Of a stretch of 64,000 nucleotides of DNA, positions 16,989 to 25,568 are shown in pieces. A model generated the notes under the pieces. It did not search any database, was not told where the DNA came from, and was given only the letters and a program-made list of their open reading frames with translations. Origin of the DNA: Lachnospiraceae bacterium (GTDB taxonomy: Bacteria > Bacillota > Clostridia > Lachnospirales > Lachnospiraceae); contig FUZG01000006.1 in the NCBI GenBank assembly GCA_900168235.1, positions 162,441 through 226,440 of the forward strand. Reading direction: 5' to 3'. A program made the translations under genes and the position numbers. The stretch's first letter is position 1. Each line of letters opens with the position of its first letter.

Positions 16989-17705
16989 ATGATCAGTACC
17001 ATAAGCCCGTCGGGTGACAGGGCGATAACAGTTGAATTTGAAAATGAGATAAATGAAGAAGTAAACGCAGAGGTATATGCGCTACAGGAAAGCCTCGACT
17101 ATCCGGGAAACGGAATAGTGGAAATGGTACCTACCTTTCGCTCATTATTGATCTTTTATGATCCGAATCTCACAGGTTATCACAGACTAACGAAGCTGAT
17201 AAGGATGAATGATCCCGGAAGGGTGAGCGCAGCGAATGCAAAAAAGAAGGTACTTATAGTTCCGTGTCTATATGGCGGAGAAAGCGGAGAAGATCTTGCG
17301 GGACTTACAAGGGAACTGCAGCTTTCGGAAAGTGAGATCATACGTCTCCACAGTGAAACGACCTACAGGATATACATGATGGGTTTTTTACCGGGATTTG
17401 TATATCTCGGAGGTTTAAATAAAAAAATATGGGCGCCGAGGCTAAAAACACCGAGGACGCTGATTCCTGAGGGCTCTGTCGGGATAGGTGGTAATCAGAC
17501 AGGAGTTTATCCTATCGGATCACCCGGAGGATGGAGACTCATCGGCAGGACGCCGTTAAAGTTTTACGACCCTAATAGGAAAAACGCGATACTCTGCAAA
17601 GCCGGAGAGTATATAAAGTTTCAGCCGGTTAGTGAGAGAGAATATATAAAGATCAGATCTGATGTGGAGGCCGATACGTGGAAGATAGAATATGCAGAAG
17701 GATGA
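16989..17705 (+). CDS. pxpB: 5-oxoprolinase subunit PxpB
   Basis: Subunit of the PxpABC enzyme that hydrolyses 5-oxoproline to glutamate with ATP. The 238-residue protein shows the carboxyltransferase subdomain C/D signature: SPSGDRAITVEF, then FLPGFVYLGGL, a GNQTGVYPIGSPGGWRLIGRTP block and KFQPV near the end. Start ATG 16989 is preferred over GTG 16977 because AGAGGTGG precedes it by 8 bases. It overlaps the next gene by an ATGA junction. First gene of the D-glutamate/5-oxoproline operon. Confidence 0.9.
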   Translation: MISTISPSGDRAITVEFENEINEEVNAEVYALQESLDYPGNGIVEMVPTFRSLLIFYDPNLTGYHRLTKLIRMNDPGRVSAANAKKKVLIVPCLYGGESGEDLAGLTRELQLSESEIIRLHSETTYRIYMMGFLPGFVYLGGLNKKIWAPRLKTPRTLIPEGSVGIGGNQTGVYPIGSPGGWRLIGRTPLKFYDPNRKNAILCKAGEYIKFQPVSEREYIKIRSDVEADTWKIEYAEG

Positions 17706-18643
17706 TGATATTAAGAGCAGGCCCGATGCTTACCGTACAGGACAGAGGCCGGACCGGATACATGAAATACGGTATCGGTGAAAGCGGTGTCATGGATCAC
17801 AAGTCATATGCGGAAGCAAACCGGCTTGTCGGAAATAAAGATAATGAAGCAGTGCTGGAAGCAACACTTATGGGACCCAAGATACAGTTTGAAAGTGATT
17901 GTCTCATAGCAGTTACCGGAGCAGATATGGATGCGTCGATCGAGAGTGCTCCGATCGAACGTGGAAAAGCCATAAAAGTATATGCCGGACAGACATTGAT
18001 GATGGGATTTGCAAAAAAAGGATGCAGAGCATATATCGCAGTATCCGGTGGAATCGACGTACCGGTAGTGATGGGAAGCCGTTCAACCAATATCAAGTGT
18101 CATATCGGAGGCTATGAAGGCCGGGCACTTAAAGATGGTGATAAGCTCCCTCTCGGAAAAGAAAACTTTGCTGCGGGCGAGGAAGGAAAGCTTTTGGCAC
18201 AGCATGAAGTCCCTGAAGATTATCCGGAAGAAATACAGGTGCGGGTAATTATGGGACCGCAGGACAGCAGGTTTACCGGAAACGGGATAGTTTCTTTTCT
18301 CACTGAGACATACACTGTTTCGCCTCAAAGTGACAGGATGGGAATAAGACTTGATGGACAAAAAATTGAAAGTGAGAACGGAACAGACATTATCTCCGAC
18401 GGAATAGTATTTGGCTCTATACAGATAACATCCGACGGCAATCCGATAGTGCTGATGGCAGATCACCAGACTACAGGCGGGTACGCAAAGATTGCGACGG
18501 TAGTGTATGAGGATCTTCATTTACTGGCACAGGCAAGACCGGGATGCAAGGTGAAATTTATCAGGACTGACATAAAGAGTTTTGACAGTTCGAGAGGTCT
18601 GTGGAACAGGTTAGCACATCTATTTAGAGGAAAGGGGGCATGA
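17702..18643 (+). CDS. pxpC: 5-oxoprolinase subunit PxpC
   Basis: Partner of PxpB, homologous to allophanate hydrolase subunit 2 (biotin-dependent carboxyltransferase fold). Family segments are clear: MLTVQDRGRTGYMKYGIGESGVMDH, a central YIAVSGGIDVPVVMGSRST, and late SDRMGIRLDG and TTGGYAKIATV. About 313 residues, normal length. The ATG at 17702 overlaps the pxpB stop; the adjacent ATG at 17705 is equally possible. The stop overlaps the next frame at 18640. Confidence 0.9.
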   Translation: MMILRAGPMLTVQDRGRTGYMKYGIGESGVMDHKSYAEANRLVGNKDNEAVLEATLMGPKIQFESDCLIAVTGADMDASIESAPIERGKAIKVYAGQTLMMGFAKKGCRAYIAVSGGIDVPVVMGSRSTNIKCHIGGYEGRALKDGDKLPLGKENFAAGEEGKLLAQHEVPEDYPEEIQVRVIMGPQDSRFTGNGIVSFLTETYTVSPQSDRMGIRLDGQKIESENGTDIISDGIVFGSIQITSDGNPIVLMADHQTTGGYAKIATVVYEDLHLLAQARPGCKVKFIRTDIKSFDSSRGLWNRLAHLFRGKGA

Positions 18644-18645
18644 TC

Positions 18646-19482
18646 ATGGAAGAAAACTATCCGGAAGGAAAATGTGCAGCTGATTATGCCGACGAAAAAC
18701 CGTCTGATGTGCGGGAACTCATCCGAGTGGGGAAGATCACCGGGGAGACATCGGGGATGTGTGCTGATTACGCACAGGCAAATCTGGTAGTGCTCCCTCA
18801 GAAATATGCCTATGATTTTTTACTTTTTGCAATGAGAAATCCTACGGCATGTCCGCTTCTGGAAGTCACTGATATGGGAAGCCGCAAACTTAATGAAATG
18901 GCAGAAAATGCTGATATCGCAACAGATATTCCGCTATACAGGATCTATCGTGACGGAGTACTTACGGAAGAGGTCACTGATGTATCGGATTACTGGAGAG
19001 ATGATCTCGTGAGTTTCCTTATAGGGTGCAGCTTTTCCTTTGAAGGAGAAATGCTGAAGGCAGACTTGCCGGTGAGACAGATAGAGGAAAAGTGCAATGT
19101 ACCTATGTACAACACAAACATTAAGTGCCGAGAAGCCGGTATCTTTAAGGGAAATATGGTAGTGAGCATGAGACCCATGCCAAAGCAGCACGTAATGAAA
19201 GCTGCGCTTGTCACAGCAGAGATGCCAAGAGTACACGGTGCTCCGATACATATCGGTGATCCCGGCGCGATCGGTATAAATGACATAAATAAGCCGGATT
19301 ATGGTGATCCGGTAGAAATACGTGAGGGTGAAGTAACGATGTTCTGGCCTTGCGGAGTGACACCTCAGGCAGCGGTCATGGCGTCGAAACCGGATTTTTG
19401 CATAACACATTCTCCGGGACATATGTTTATCACAGATGTAAAAAATGTAAATCTAAAGTACCGGGAGGCGTGGCGGATATGA
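18646..19482 (+). CDS. D-glutamate cyclase family protein (DUF1445/YcsI)
   Basis: Belongs to the family once called DUF1445 or putative hydro-lyase, corresponding to the N-terminal part of mammalian D-glutamate cyclase (DGLUCY). Visible motifs: SGMCADYAQANLVVLP, FLIGCSFSFE, NVPMYNTNIKC, VSMRPMP, THSPGHMFITD. About 278 residues. GGGGG at 18634-18638 favours ATG 18646 over ATG 18640. It lies between pxpC and pxpA, which supports a role in making 5-oxoproline from glutamate. Its own reaction is inferred from family and context. Confidence 0.85.
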   Translation: MEENYPEGKCAADYADEKPSDVRELIRVGKITGETSGMCADYAQANLVVLPQKYAYDFLLFAMRNPTACPLLEVTDMGSRKLNEMAENADIATDIPLYRIYRDGVLTEEVTDVSDYWRDDLVSFLIGCSFSFEGEMLKADLPVRQIEEKCNVPMYNTNIKCREAGIFKGNMVVSMRPMPKQHVMKAALVTAEMPRVHGAPIHIGDPGAIGINDINKPDYGDPVEIREGEVTMFWPCGVTPQAAVMASKPDFCITHSPGHMFITDVKNVNLKYREAWRI

Positions 19483-20255
19483 AGTGTGTTGATCTTAACT
19501 GTGACCTGGGTGAATCCTATGGAAACTGGAAGTGTGGAATGGACGAAGCAGTCCTGCCATATATATCATCGGCAAATGTTGCATGTGGATTTCACGCATC
19601 GGATCCACTGGTCATGGATACAACGGTAAAAAATGCAGAAAAAAGCGGTGTGTTAGTCGGAGCTCATCCCGGATTTCCGGATCTCGTTGGGTTCGGCAGA
19701 AGAAAGATGGATGTGAAACCGGACGAATTAAAAGCGATGATCATATATCAGGTAGGTGCACTGAAAGCTTTTTGTAAGGCAAATGGGACGGAACTGCAGC
19801 ACGTTAAACCTCACGGTGCCATGTACAACATGGCAGGAAAAGATATGAAGCTCGCGGAAGCTATAGCAGAAGGGGTGTATGAAGTAGATCCCGAGCTCAT
19901 ATTACTTGGATTATCGGGGAGTTATTTAATAGAGGCAGCTAAGAAGACCGGACTAAAATATGCAAGCGAAGTATTTGCAGACAGGGCATATGAGTCAGAC
20001 GGATCGCTGGTAGCCCGGAGTAAGCCCGGAGCAGTCATCACTGATGAAAGCGAAGCAATATCCAGAGTAGTTAAAATGGTGAAAACAGGCAGGGTAGAGT
20101 CAATAGACGGGGAAGAAGTAGAAGTGCAGCCTGATTCGATCTGCCTGCACGGTGACGGGGAAAAAGCCGTGGAATTCAGTAAAAAAATTCATGAAGCACT
20201 GGAAGCAGAGGGGATAAAAATAGTTTCCATGAAGGAGGTGATCATGGAACGATGA
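19479..20255 (+). CDS. pxpA: 5-oxoprolinase subunit PxpA (LamB/YcsF family)
   Basis: Third subunit of 5-oxoprolinase. The 258-residue protein starts CVDLNCDLGESYG and carries VACGFHASDP, VGAHPGFPDL, HVKPHGAMYN, EVFADRAYESDGSLV and SICLHGD, all hallmarks of the YcsF family metal-dependent fold. Start ATG 19479 overlaps the previous stop (ATGA) and has GGGAGG 10 bases upstream. It overlaps the next gene by 4 bases. All three Pxp subunits are therefore present and intact. Confidence 0.93.
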   Translation: MKCVDLNCDLGESYGNWKCGMDEAVLPYISSANVACGFHASDPLVMDTTVKNAEKSGVLVGAHPGFPDLVGFGRRKMDVKPDELKAMIIYQVGALKAFCKANGTELQHVKPHGAMYNMAGKDMKLAEAIAEGVYEVDPELILLGLSGSYLIEAAKKTGLKYASEVFADRAYESDGSLVARSKPGAVITDESEAISRVVKMVKTGRVESIDGEEVEVQPDSICLHGDGEKAVEFSKKIHEALEAEGIKIVSMKEVIMER

Positions 20256-21133
20256 AAGTCATAGACGAGAGTATTGAGGAAATAGTCTTAAGGTATTCGG
20301 AGAGGGGAATGCCGATACTTCAGGATTATTTGCCGAAGGATCTTTGCCACGTAGCAGCGAGGGAGATCCTAAGCTGGGAAAGGGGCAGAGTAATACTTAC
20401 TACCGGTTTTTATGTGGCAGGTTTTGCAGAAACCGATGGTCCGGCAGGAACACTGGTATTGGCAAAAGCACTGGAAAAGCTGGGATTTACACCTGTAATA
20501 GTTACTGATTATTATTGTAGGGAAGCTTTCGATAATCAAGGTATAGAAGTGATTTATTTAAGCCTGGATGCAGATCATGAAGAAGCAGATACGATCCTTG
20601 AAGAGCAGAGACCTGTGGGATTGATCTCCATAGAACGCTGCGGACGAAATAAAAACGGTGTCTATGCAAATATGCGGGGAGTAGATATCAGCGAAAACAC
20701 AGCACCCTGTGATGAACTTTTCATTAAGGCATATGGAAAGATACCGACCATAGGAGTAGGAGACGGCGGAAACGAGATCGGGATGGGGAATGTCAGCGAT
20801 ATCATTTCAGAAAAGCTGGAACTCACACCCTGTGAAATAAAAACCGATATATTGGTAATAGCAAGTGTGTCGAACTGGGGTGCATACGGAATAACGGCAG
20901 CACTGCAGGAACTTTCAGATAAAGAGCTGTTTCCCAAAGAAGGGGTTACGGAGGCATATATCAGAAAAACGGTCTTACTCGGAAATGTCGATGGAGTAAG
21001 CCATGAGCATGTATTCAGCGTAGACGGTTTTGGACTCGATATAGAGAAGGAAATAACTGACGCATTAAGAGTAACAGTTCACATGCAAACGGAGCACTCT
21101 GCTGCGGAGTTTGCAGCAAATAAATGGGATTAG
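20252..21133 (+). CDS. D-glutamate cyclase C-terminal family protein (DUF4392)
   Basis: The 293-residue protein matches the C-terminal half of mammalian D-glutamate cyclase (formerly DUF4392). Motifs seen: TTGFYVAGFAETDGPAGTLVLAKAL, GLISIERCGRN, YANMRGVDIS and the glycine-rich VGDGGNEIGMGNV. In mammals this and the DUF1445 part are one chain; here they are separate genes with pxpA between them. AAGGAGG at about 20233 and an ATGA overlap with pxpA support the start. Likely converts D-glutamate to 5-oxo-D-proline, alone or with the DUF1445 protein. Confidence 0.87.
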   Translation: MKVIDESIEEIVLRYSERGMPILQDYLPKDLCHVAAREILSWERGRVILTTGFYVAGFAETDGPAGTLVLAKALEKLGFTPVIVTDYYCREAFDNQGIEVIYLSLDADHEEADTILEEQRPVGLISIERCGRNKNGVYANMRGVDISENTAPCDELFIKAYGKIPTIGVGDGGNEIGMGNVSDIISEKLELTPCEIKTDILVIASVSNWGAYGITAALQELSDKELFPKEGVTEAYIRKTVLLGNVDGVSHEHVFSVDGFGLDIEKEITDALRVTVHMQTEHSAAEFAANKWD

Positions 21134-21140
21134 CCACTGG

Positions 21141-21178
21141 GTTTTGCCCATCGCCGTAGGCGATTTGATTGGCAAAAC
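21141..21178 (+). repeat. Hairpin repeat family 2, copy 1
   Basis: GTTTTGCC (21141) pairs with GGCAAAAC (21171), enclosing an inner stem ATCGCC-gta-GGCGAT. The first 24 bases match the reverse complement of 59749-59772 at 22 of 24 positions, so this is a dispersed element. A GTTAC...GTAAC pairing follows to about 21215. Confidence 0.6.
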
Positions 21179-21231
21179 CGGTTACGTGAGTGAGCTGAAA
21201 GCGAGTGAACAGTAACGCACTTAGGAGCAAA

Positions 21232-21265
21232 GGGGCTTCGCGGAAACGCGAGCCTCTTTTTGTTT
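21232..21265 (+). terminator. Rho-independent terminator of the pxp operon
   Basis: GGGGCTtCGCG pairs with CGCGAGCCTC around GAAA, followed by TTTTTGTTT. It separates the D-glutamate operon from the transaminase gene. Confidence 0.75.
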
Positions 21266-21280
21266 AAGAGAGGAGATATT

Positions 21281-22144
21281 ATGAAAACACTAGGATATTA
21301 CAACGGAACATACGATGAGCTGGAAAAGATGACAGTACCGTTTAATGATCGTGTCTGCTTCTTTGGAGATGGTGTTTATGATGCAGGTCCGGCAAGAAAC
21401 TATAAGCTGTTTGCTATCGATGAGCATATCGACAGATTTTTTAATTCGGCAGCACTCATGGATATTGAGATCCCAATGTCAAAGCAGGAGCTGAAAGATC
21501 TGCTGCAGGATCTGGTAAAGAAGCTCGATACGGGTGATCAGTTTGTATACTGGCAGTGTACAAGAGGAACAGCTGTCAGAAATCACGCCTATGAAAAGGC
21601 TCCGGGAAATCTTTGGGTAATGCTGAAACCAGGTCCGATCTCTGACGGTCTCACACCTATTAAGTGCGTAACAGAAGAAGATAAGAGATTCCTGTACTGC
21701 AACTGCAAGACATTGAATCTGCTGCCGTCTGTATTATATGCGCAGAAAGCTCATAAGGCAGGAGCAGATGAAACTATCCTCTATAGACACGGCGGCAGGG
21801 TAACAGAGTGTGCGCACAGTAACTGTCATATCATCAAGGACGGCAAGGTTTACACAGCACCGACTGACGATATGATCCTTCCAGGCATCGCGAGAGCTCA
21901 CCTCGTAAGGATGTGCAAGAAGCTTGGAATCGGTGTAAGTGAAACACCGTACTATATGGATGACCTTTGGAATGCAGATGAGATCCTCGTAACTTCCTCA
22001 TCCAATGTATGCTTAAGAGTTAGTGAGCTCGACGGAAAGCCGGTAGGCGGAAAAGATCCGGAGACCTTCGAGAGACTTAGAAGTGCCCTGTACAAAGAAA
22101 TCTGCGACGCAACAGAAGCAGATAAAATCGCTGTGGCAGTGTAA
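21281..22144 (+). CDS. dat: D-amino acid transaminase (class IV aminotransferase)
   Basis: A PLP enzyme of fold type IV, 287 residues, most like D-alanine/D-glutamate transaminases. Visible: FNDRVCFFGDGVYDA at the start, an Arg-Asn-His stretch (GTAVRNHAYE), the probable PLP lysine in LYCNCKTLNLLPSVL, and ECAHSNCHIIKDGKV and LVTSSSNVCLRV, which form the PLP phosphate pocket. ATG 21281 has AGAGGAGA upstream; an earlier in-frame start at 21260 lies in the terminator. Its product D-glutamate is the substrate proposed for the operon just upstream. Confidence 0.85.
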   Translation: MKTLGYYNGTYDELEKMTVPFNDRVCFFGDGVYDAGPARNYKLFAIDEHIDRFFNSAALMDIEIPMSKQELKDLLQDLVKKLDTGDQFVYWQCTRGTAVRNHAYEKAPGNLWVMLKPGPISDGLTPIKCVTEEDKRFLYCNCKTLNLLPSVLYAQKAHKAGADETILYRHGGRVTECAHSNCHIIKDGKVYTAPTDDMILPGIARAHLVRMCKKLGIGVSETPYYMDDLWNADEILVTSSSNVCLRVSELDGKPVGGKDPETFERLRSALYKEICDATEADKIAVAV

Positions 22145-22155
22145 ATATTTTCAAA

Positions 22156-22217
22156 TTGACATATATAGACCACCGATATAATATATAGATAATCGATATA
22201 TGTAGATTATCTATATA
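22156..22217 (+). promoter_or_regulatory. padR promoter with 13-bp inverted-repeat operator
   Basis: TTGACA at 22156-22161 and TAATAT at 22179-22184 (17-base spacing) form a promoter. TATATAGATAATC at 22182-22194 is repeated inverted at 22205-22217 (GATTATCTATATA) with a 10-base spacer. The palindrome covers the -10 edge and start point, as expected for autorepression by the PadR protein encoded 12 bases downstream. Confidence 0.7.
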
Positions 22218-22228
22218 AGGAGGTATAT

Positions 22229-22558
22229 ATGGCAGTTGACAGATCTCTTTTGAGCGGAAGCATGACGATGCTGATATTGAGACTTTTGTCGGAAAAAGAT
22301 ATGTATGGATACGAGATGATCGATACACTTCGACAGAAGTCTCAAAATGTATTTGAGTTAAAAGCAGGAACGCTTTATCCCCTGCTGCATGGGTTGGAAG
22401 ATAAGGGGATGCTCACATCTTATGAGAAAGAATATTCCGGAAAGACCAGAAAATATTATTCCATTACCAAAAACGGAAAGAAACTTTTGAAACAGAAAAA
22501 AGAAGAGTGGAACGAATATTCAGGAGCTGTTTTCAACGTTTTGGCAATGGAGGTCTGA
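22229..22558 (+). CDS. PadR family transcriptional regulator
   Basis: A 109-residue winged-helix repressor. The family core is clear: GSMTMLILRLLSEKDMYGYEMIDTL, LKAGTLYPLLHGLEDKGML and KYYSITKNGKKLL. PadR proteins are dimers that often control transporters or permease genes lying next to them. AAGGAGG precedes the start. The 13-bp palindrome upstream is its likely target. The cotranscribed partner (22563 onward) is damaged, so its regulon here may be only itself. Confidence 0.9.
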   Translation: MAVDRSLLSGSMTMLILRLLSEKDMYGYEMIDTLRQKSQNVFELKAGTLYPLLHGLEDKGMLTSYEKEYSGKTRKYYSITKNGKKLLKQKKEEWNEYSGAVFNVLAMEV

Positions 22559-22562
22559 GGGA

Positions 22563-23029
22563 ATGGATGAGTATATAAAGAAGCTTTTGGAACAGGTGAG
22601 ATTTCAGAAGGCTCATAAGGCAATACAGGATGAGATAAAAGCGCACATTGAAGAGCAGATAGAAGCGAATATCGCGGATGGTATGGACAGAGAAACTGCG
22701 GAGAAGCAGGCAGTCAGAGATATGGGCGATCCGGTGGAAGCGGGAATTTCTCTGGATGCAGTACATAGGCCGCAGATGGCATGGGGAATAGTACTGGCAG
22801 CGGCTGTATGACAGCACTTGCGATAAATGCTGTATTTAATATTTGTGAAGGATTCGCCATATTACCTTTCTTTTCATCATTTTTACCGTTCATCTCATCA
22901 GGTGGAAGCAACCTCATAGTGTCATACGTTTTCCTCGGGATGATAATGAGTATCTATAAATATAAAAATATCTATCCCGAACACATAGAAATAAAAAAGA
23001 AGCAGATTAATTTCAAAATACAGATATGA
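22563..23029 (+). pseudogene. Permease-prefix (HAAS-type) membrane protein, internally deleted
   Basis: The first part (22563-22811) reads as a permease prefix/HAAS domain: YIKKLLEQVRFQKAHKAI, EEQIEANIADGM, AVRDMGDPVEAG, HRPQMAWGI. The frame then ends. From about 22781 a different frame continues with membrane spans (FAILPFFSSFLPF, VSYVFLGMIMSIYKYKNIYP) and a tail typical of the C-terminus of these proteins. The middle membrane domain is missing, so a deletion with frameshift has occurred. ATG 22563 follows GGAGGT by 8 bases. PadR-permease pairs of this type are common in clostridia. Confidence 0.7.
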
Positions 23030-23035
23030 TCACGT

Positions 23036-23057
23036 CCCCGAAACTTCGGTTTCGGGG
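23036..23057 (+). terminator. Hairpin with TTCG tetraloop
   Basis: CCCCGAAAC and GTTTCGGGG close a stable TTCG loop just after the permease remnant. The following ATCTTTATAATT is only partly T-rich. Likely terminator of the padR transcript. Confidence 0.65.
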
Positions 23058-23174
23058 ATCTTTATAATTAAAAGTATACAGATTATGTACAAAATTTTGC
23101 TTAAAATAGTGAAATAGGGTATTGTATTTATGAAGTCATAAACAGACAGTGCATCAAAAAAGGATATACAAAAA

Positions 23175-23351
23175 ATGAATATGATCACCAAAGTAACTAC
23201 TACGGAACATAGAGAAAAGGCATACTCACTTTTATATCTTGGAGCAAATATTGGCTTGATCTTATCACCGATAATAGCAGGGTTTTTATTCAATAGCCAT
23301 GGCATTCTGTGCGGCAGCGGGCGCTATATTTATCACTATATTAAAGAATAG
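23175..23351 (+). pseudogene. Internal fragment of an MFS transporter
   Basis: A 58-codon frame contains TEHREKAYSLLYLGANIGLI followed by LSPIIAGFLF, the loop and transmembrane helix 5-like segment typical of MFS drug/peptide transporters. Nothing before or after continues the protein, so only a small internal piece survives. Confidence 0.6.
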
Positions 23352-23422
23352 ACATCATAGCAAAAGCAGATATTCGACAACACTTGATCAGATTTAACCT
23401 GACATCATAAGAGGAGGCTACC

Positions 23423-24211
23423 ATGGAAACTGTATCAACACTATCGATCATAGGAATGGCGTTTGCATTTATTATTTCTGTTGGATTACCGATTGGTTTA
23501 TTAGTTTTTGTATTGAAAAAACTCAAGGCAAATCCGATTTGCTTTTTCATAGGTGCGATCACTTTTATTGTTTCAGCGCTTTTACTTGAAAATCTTTTTC
23601 ATGTAGTTATGCTTCATATATTTGGATTTTCGCTTGCGATGAACTTGCTGATATATGCGATCTATTTAGGACTTTCTGCCGGAATTTTCGAAGAAACGGG
23701 ACGATTAATTGCTATGAAAGTGTTGATGAAAAAGACACTTTCTAAAGAAAATGCAGTGATGTATGGAATTGGTCACGGTGGATGTGAGGCGATCATAATT
23801 GTTGGACTCACAAGTATCTCAAATATCGTGACATCCATCATGATAAATACAGGATCGATCGGTGTGCTTTTGGATAAACTTGATCCTACGGTAAAGGACA
23901 CAACGATCCAGAAACTTTCCTTATTGTGGAGTACGCCGTCATATCAGTTTTATATGGCAGGCGTAGAAAGGATATCGGCGATCCTGCTGCATATATGCCT
24001 GTCATATCTGGTTTATAAAGCTGTTAAAAACCATAAGATCCAGCTTTATGTGGTCGCAATCCTGATCCATGCAGCGATCGACGCTGCAACAGTATTACTC
24101 GCACATTATGTTCCGATATATGTTTTTGAAATGATCGTGCTTGCAGTAGTCCTGTTTATTTCATTTGTAATTCGCCAGAAATATGAAGGCGATCAGATGC
24201 AGGTGGTATAA
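23423..24211 (+). CDS. YhfC-family intramembrane glutamic-type protease
   Basis: A 262-residue protein with about seven membrane spans. Motifs of the YhfC family, related to PrsW/CPBP proteases, are visible: GIFEETGRLIAMK near residue 90, YGIGHGGCEAIIIVG near 112 and LIHAAIDAATVL near 215. The Glu-Glu, His and Asp/His residues would form the active site in the membrane. GAGGAGG lies upstream of ATG 23423. Substrate unknown. It stands alone after the MFS fragment. Confidence 0.85.
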   Translation: METVSTLSIIGMAFAFIISVGLPIGLLVFVLKKLKANPICFFIGAITFIVSALLLENLFHVVMLHIFGFSLAMNLLIYAIYLGLSAGIFEETGRLIAMKVLMKKTLSKENAVMYGIGHGGCEAIIIVGLTSISNIVTSIMINTGSIGVLLDKLDPTVKDTTIQKLSLLWSTPSYQFYMAGVERISAILLHICLSYLVYKAVKNHKIQLYVVAILIHAAIDAATVLLAHYVPIYVFEMIVLAVVLFISFVIRQKYEGDQMQVV

Positions 24212-24232
24212 AGAGGTTACTTTCTTTTCGTT

Positions 24233-24352
24233 TATTGAGAATTTCTCTAATTCATTTCTGAATTTTAACCTGTATTGAGAATTTTTTTGATGTCTTTCTG
24301 AATTCTGATTCGTATTGAGAATTTTTACTCGTAATGGTAAAATTCTCAATAC
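24233..24352 (+). repeat. Three 40-bp direct repeats upstream of the DUF4143 ATPase
   Basis: Units begin at 24233, 24273 and 24313, each with TATTGAGAATTT. Units 1 and 2 also share TTTCTGAATT at the same offset. Unit 3 instead ends with AAAATTCTCAATA, an inverted copy of the repeat head, so it forms a hairpin. The period is exactly 40 bases. The array ends 25 bases before the ATPase start and includes the region where its promoter should be. Confidence 0.8.
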
Positions 24353-24377
24353 AGATAAATCCATATGGAGAAAGACT

Positions 24378-25568
24378 ATGATAAAAAGAGAAAAGTATAT
24401 CGCTAAAATACGAAGTTTTTACAATAACGATTTAATAAAGATTATTACAGGTGTTAGAAGATGCGGAAAGTCAGAGATTTTAAAACAGATACGGGAAGAA
24501 ATATCTGAGAAAAATGACAACATTATTTTTCTCAATTTTGAAGACCGAATGGTTACTGAGAGTATACAAAAATGGCAGGATATAGTCACCTACGTGGAAA
24601 AGAATAGGAAAAACGGCTTCTGCTATGTCTTTTTAGATGAAGTACAGGAGATAGACGAGTGGCAGTTGGCTTGTAAAACACTACGGTTAAGAGATTGTTC
24701 TGTCTTTATAACCGGATCCAACTCAAAGCTGCTTTCCAAAGAATTTACAAAGGAATTATCCGGAAGATATGTTGATTTCAGAATCCGCCCTTTCGTATAC
24801 AAAGAGATCCTGGAATATGCCAAGGAGTTAGGAAGAGACGTGCCAATTTCTGACTATCTTATATGGGGAGGGTTCCCAAAACGATTGGAATTTCAAGGCG
24901 AAGAAGAATTACGCATATATCTCAATGATCTTGATAAAACTATTGTTGAAAACGACATCATAAATAGATACAAGATAAAAAAATCAAATGAATTCAGAAA
25001 AGTAGCCAGCTATACGCTTATTTCAAATTCGCGTATATATTCTGCAAAATCCATTGCTGATTACATGAAGGGGAATAATACTCAGTGTACAAGTAACACT
25101 GTACAGAAATGGATCTATTATCTGAGTGAAGCATATATCATCGATCAGGCAGATAGATATTCAAAAAAAGCAAAGAAATTTCTTGAAAGCAGCCATAAAC
25201 TTTATAATTGCGACGTGGCATTAAACACTATCAGATGCTTAAATAACCGTTACGATATAACCCATAATCTTGAAAATGTAATCTATAACGAGCTAATTTA
25301 TATGGGATACAAAATCAGTGTCTATGACAATAACGGCAGAGAAATAGATTTTCTTGCCGAAAAGGGAAATTATAGATACTTTATTCAGGTCGCTTACAGC
25401 GTAGCCGAAGAAAAAGCATATCAAAGAGAGATGTCGGCCTTTAATGGTTTGAATCAGATTGATAAGAAGATACTTATTACAAATGATGATATCGATTATT
25501 CAACAAGCAATGTAACACACCTAAAATTAAAGGATTTTCTGCTTTTAAATAACCTTGAAGAAAATTGA
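24378..25568 (+). CDS. AAA_14/DUF4143 ATP-binding protein
   Basis: A 396-residue ATPase of the widespread AAA_14-DUF4143 type. Walker A GVRRCGKSEI near residue 27, Walker B CYVFLDEVQEID near 92, ITGSNSKLLS near 117 and ELSGRY; then a DUF4143 domain with a winged helix (IADYMKGNNTQCTSNTVQKWIYYLSEAYII) and a C-terminal nuclease-like core (NNGREIDFLAEKGNYRYFIQVAYS). Start ATG 24378 has GGAGAAAG before it. Cellular role of the family is not established. It abuts a truncated surface-protein gene and may have arrived by insertion. Confidence 0.88.
   Translation: MIKREKYIAKIRSFYNNDLIKIITGVRRCGKSEILKQIREEISEKNDNIIFLNFEDRMVTESIQKWQDIVTYVEKNRKNGFCYVFLDEVQEIDEWQLACKTLRLRDCSVFITGSNSKLLSKEFTKELSGRYVDFRIRPFVYKEILEYAKELGRDVPISDYLIWGGFPKRLEFQGEEELRIYLNDLDKTIVENDIINRYKIKKSNEFRKVASYTLISNSRIYSAKSIADYMKGNNTQCTSNTVQKWIYYLSEAYIIDQADRYSKKAKKFLESSHKLYNCDVALNTIRCLNNRYDITHNLENVIYNELIYMGYKISVYDNNGREIDFLAEKGNYRYFIQVAYSVAEEKAYQREMSAFNGLNQIDKKILITNDDIDYSTSNVTHLKLKDFLLLNNLEEN

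Noticed and set aside
24233..24352. CRISPR array
   Set aside because: Only three units with contiguous similarity and no spacer-repeat alternation. The third unit is partly inverted. It is a direct-repeat operator-like array.
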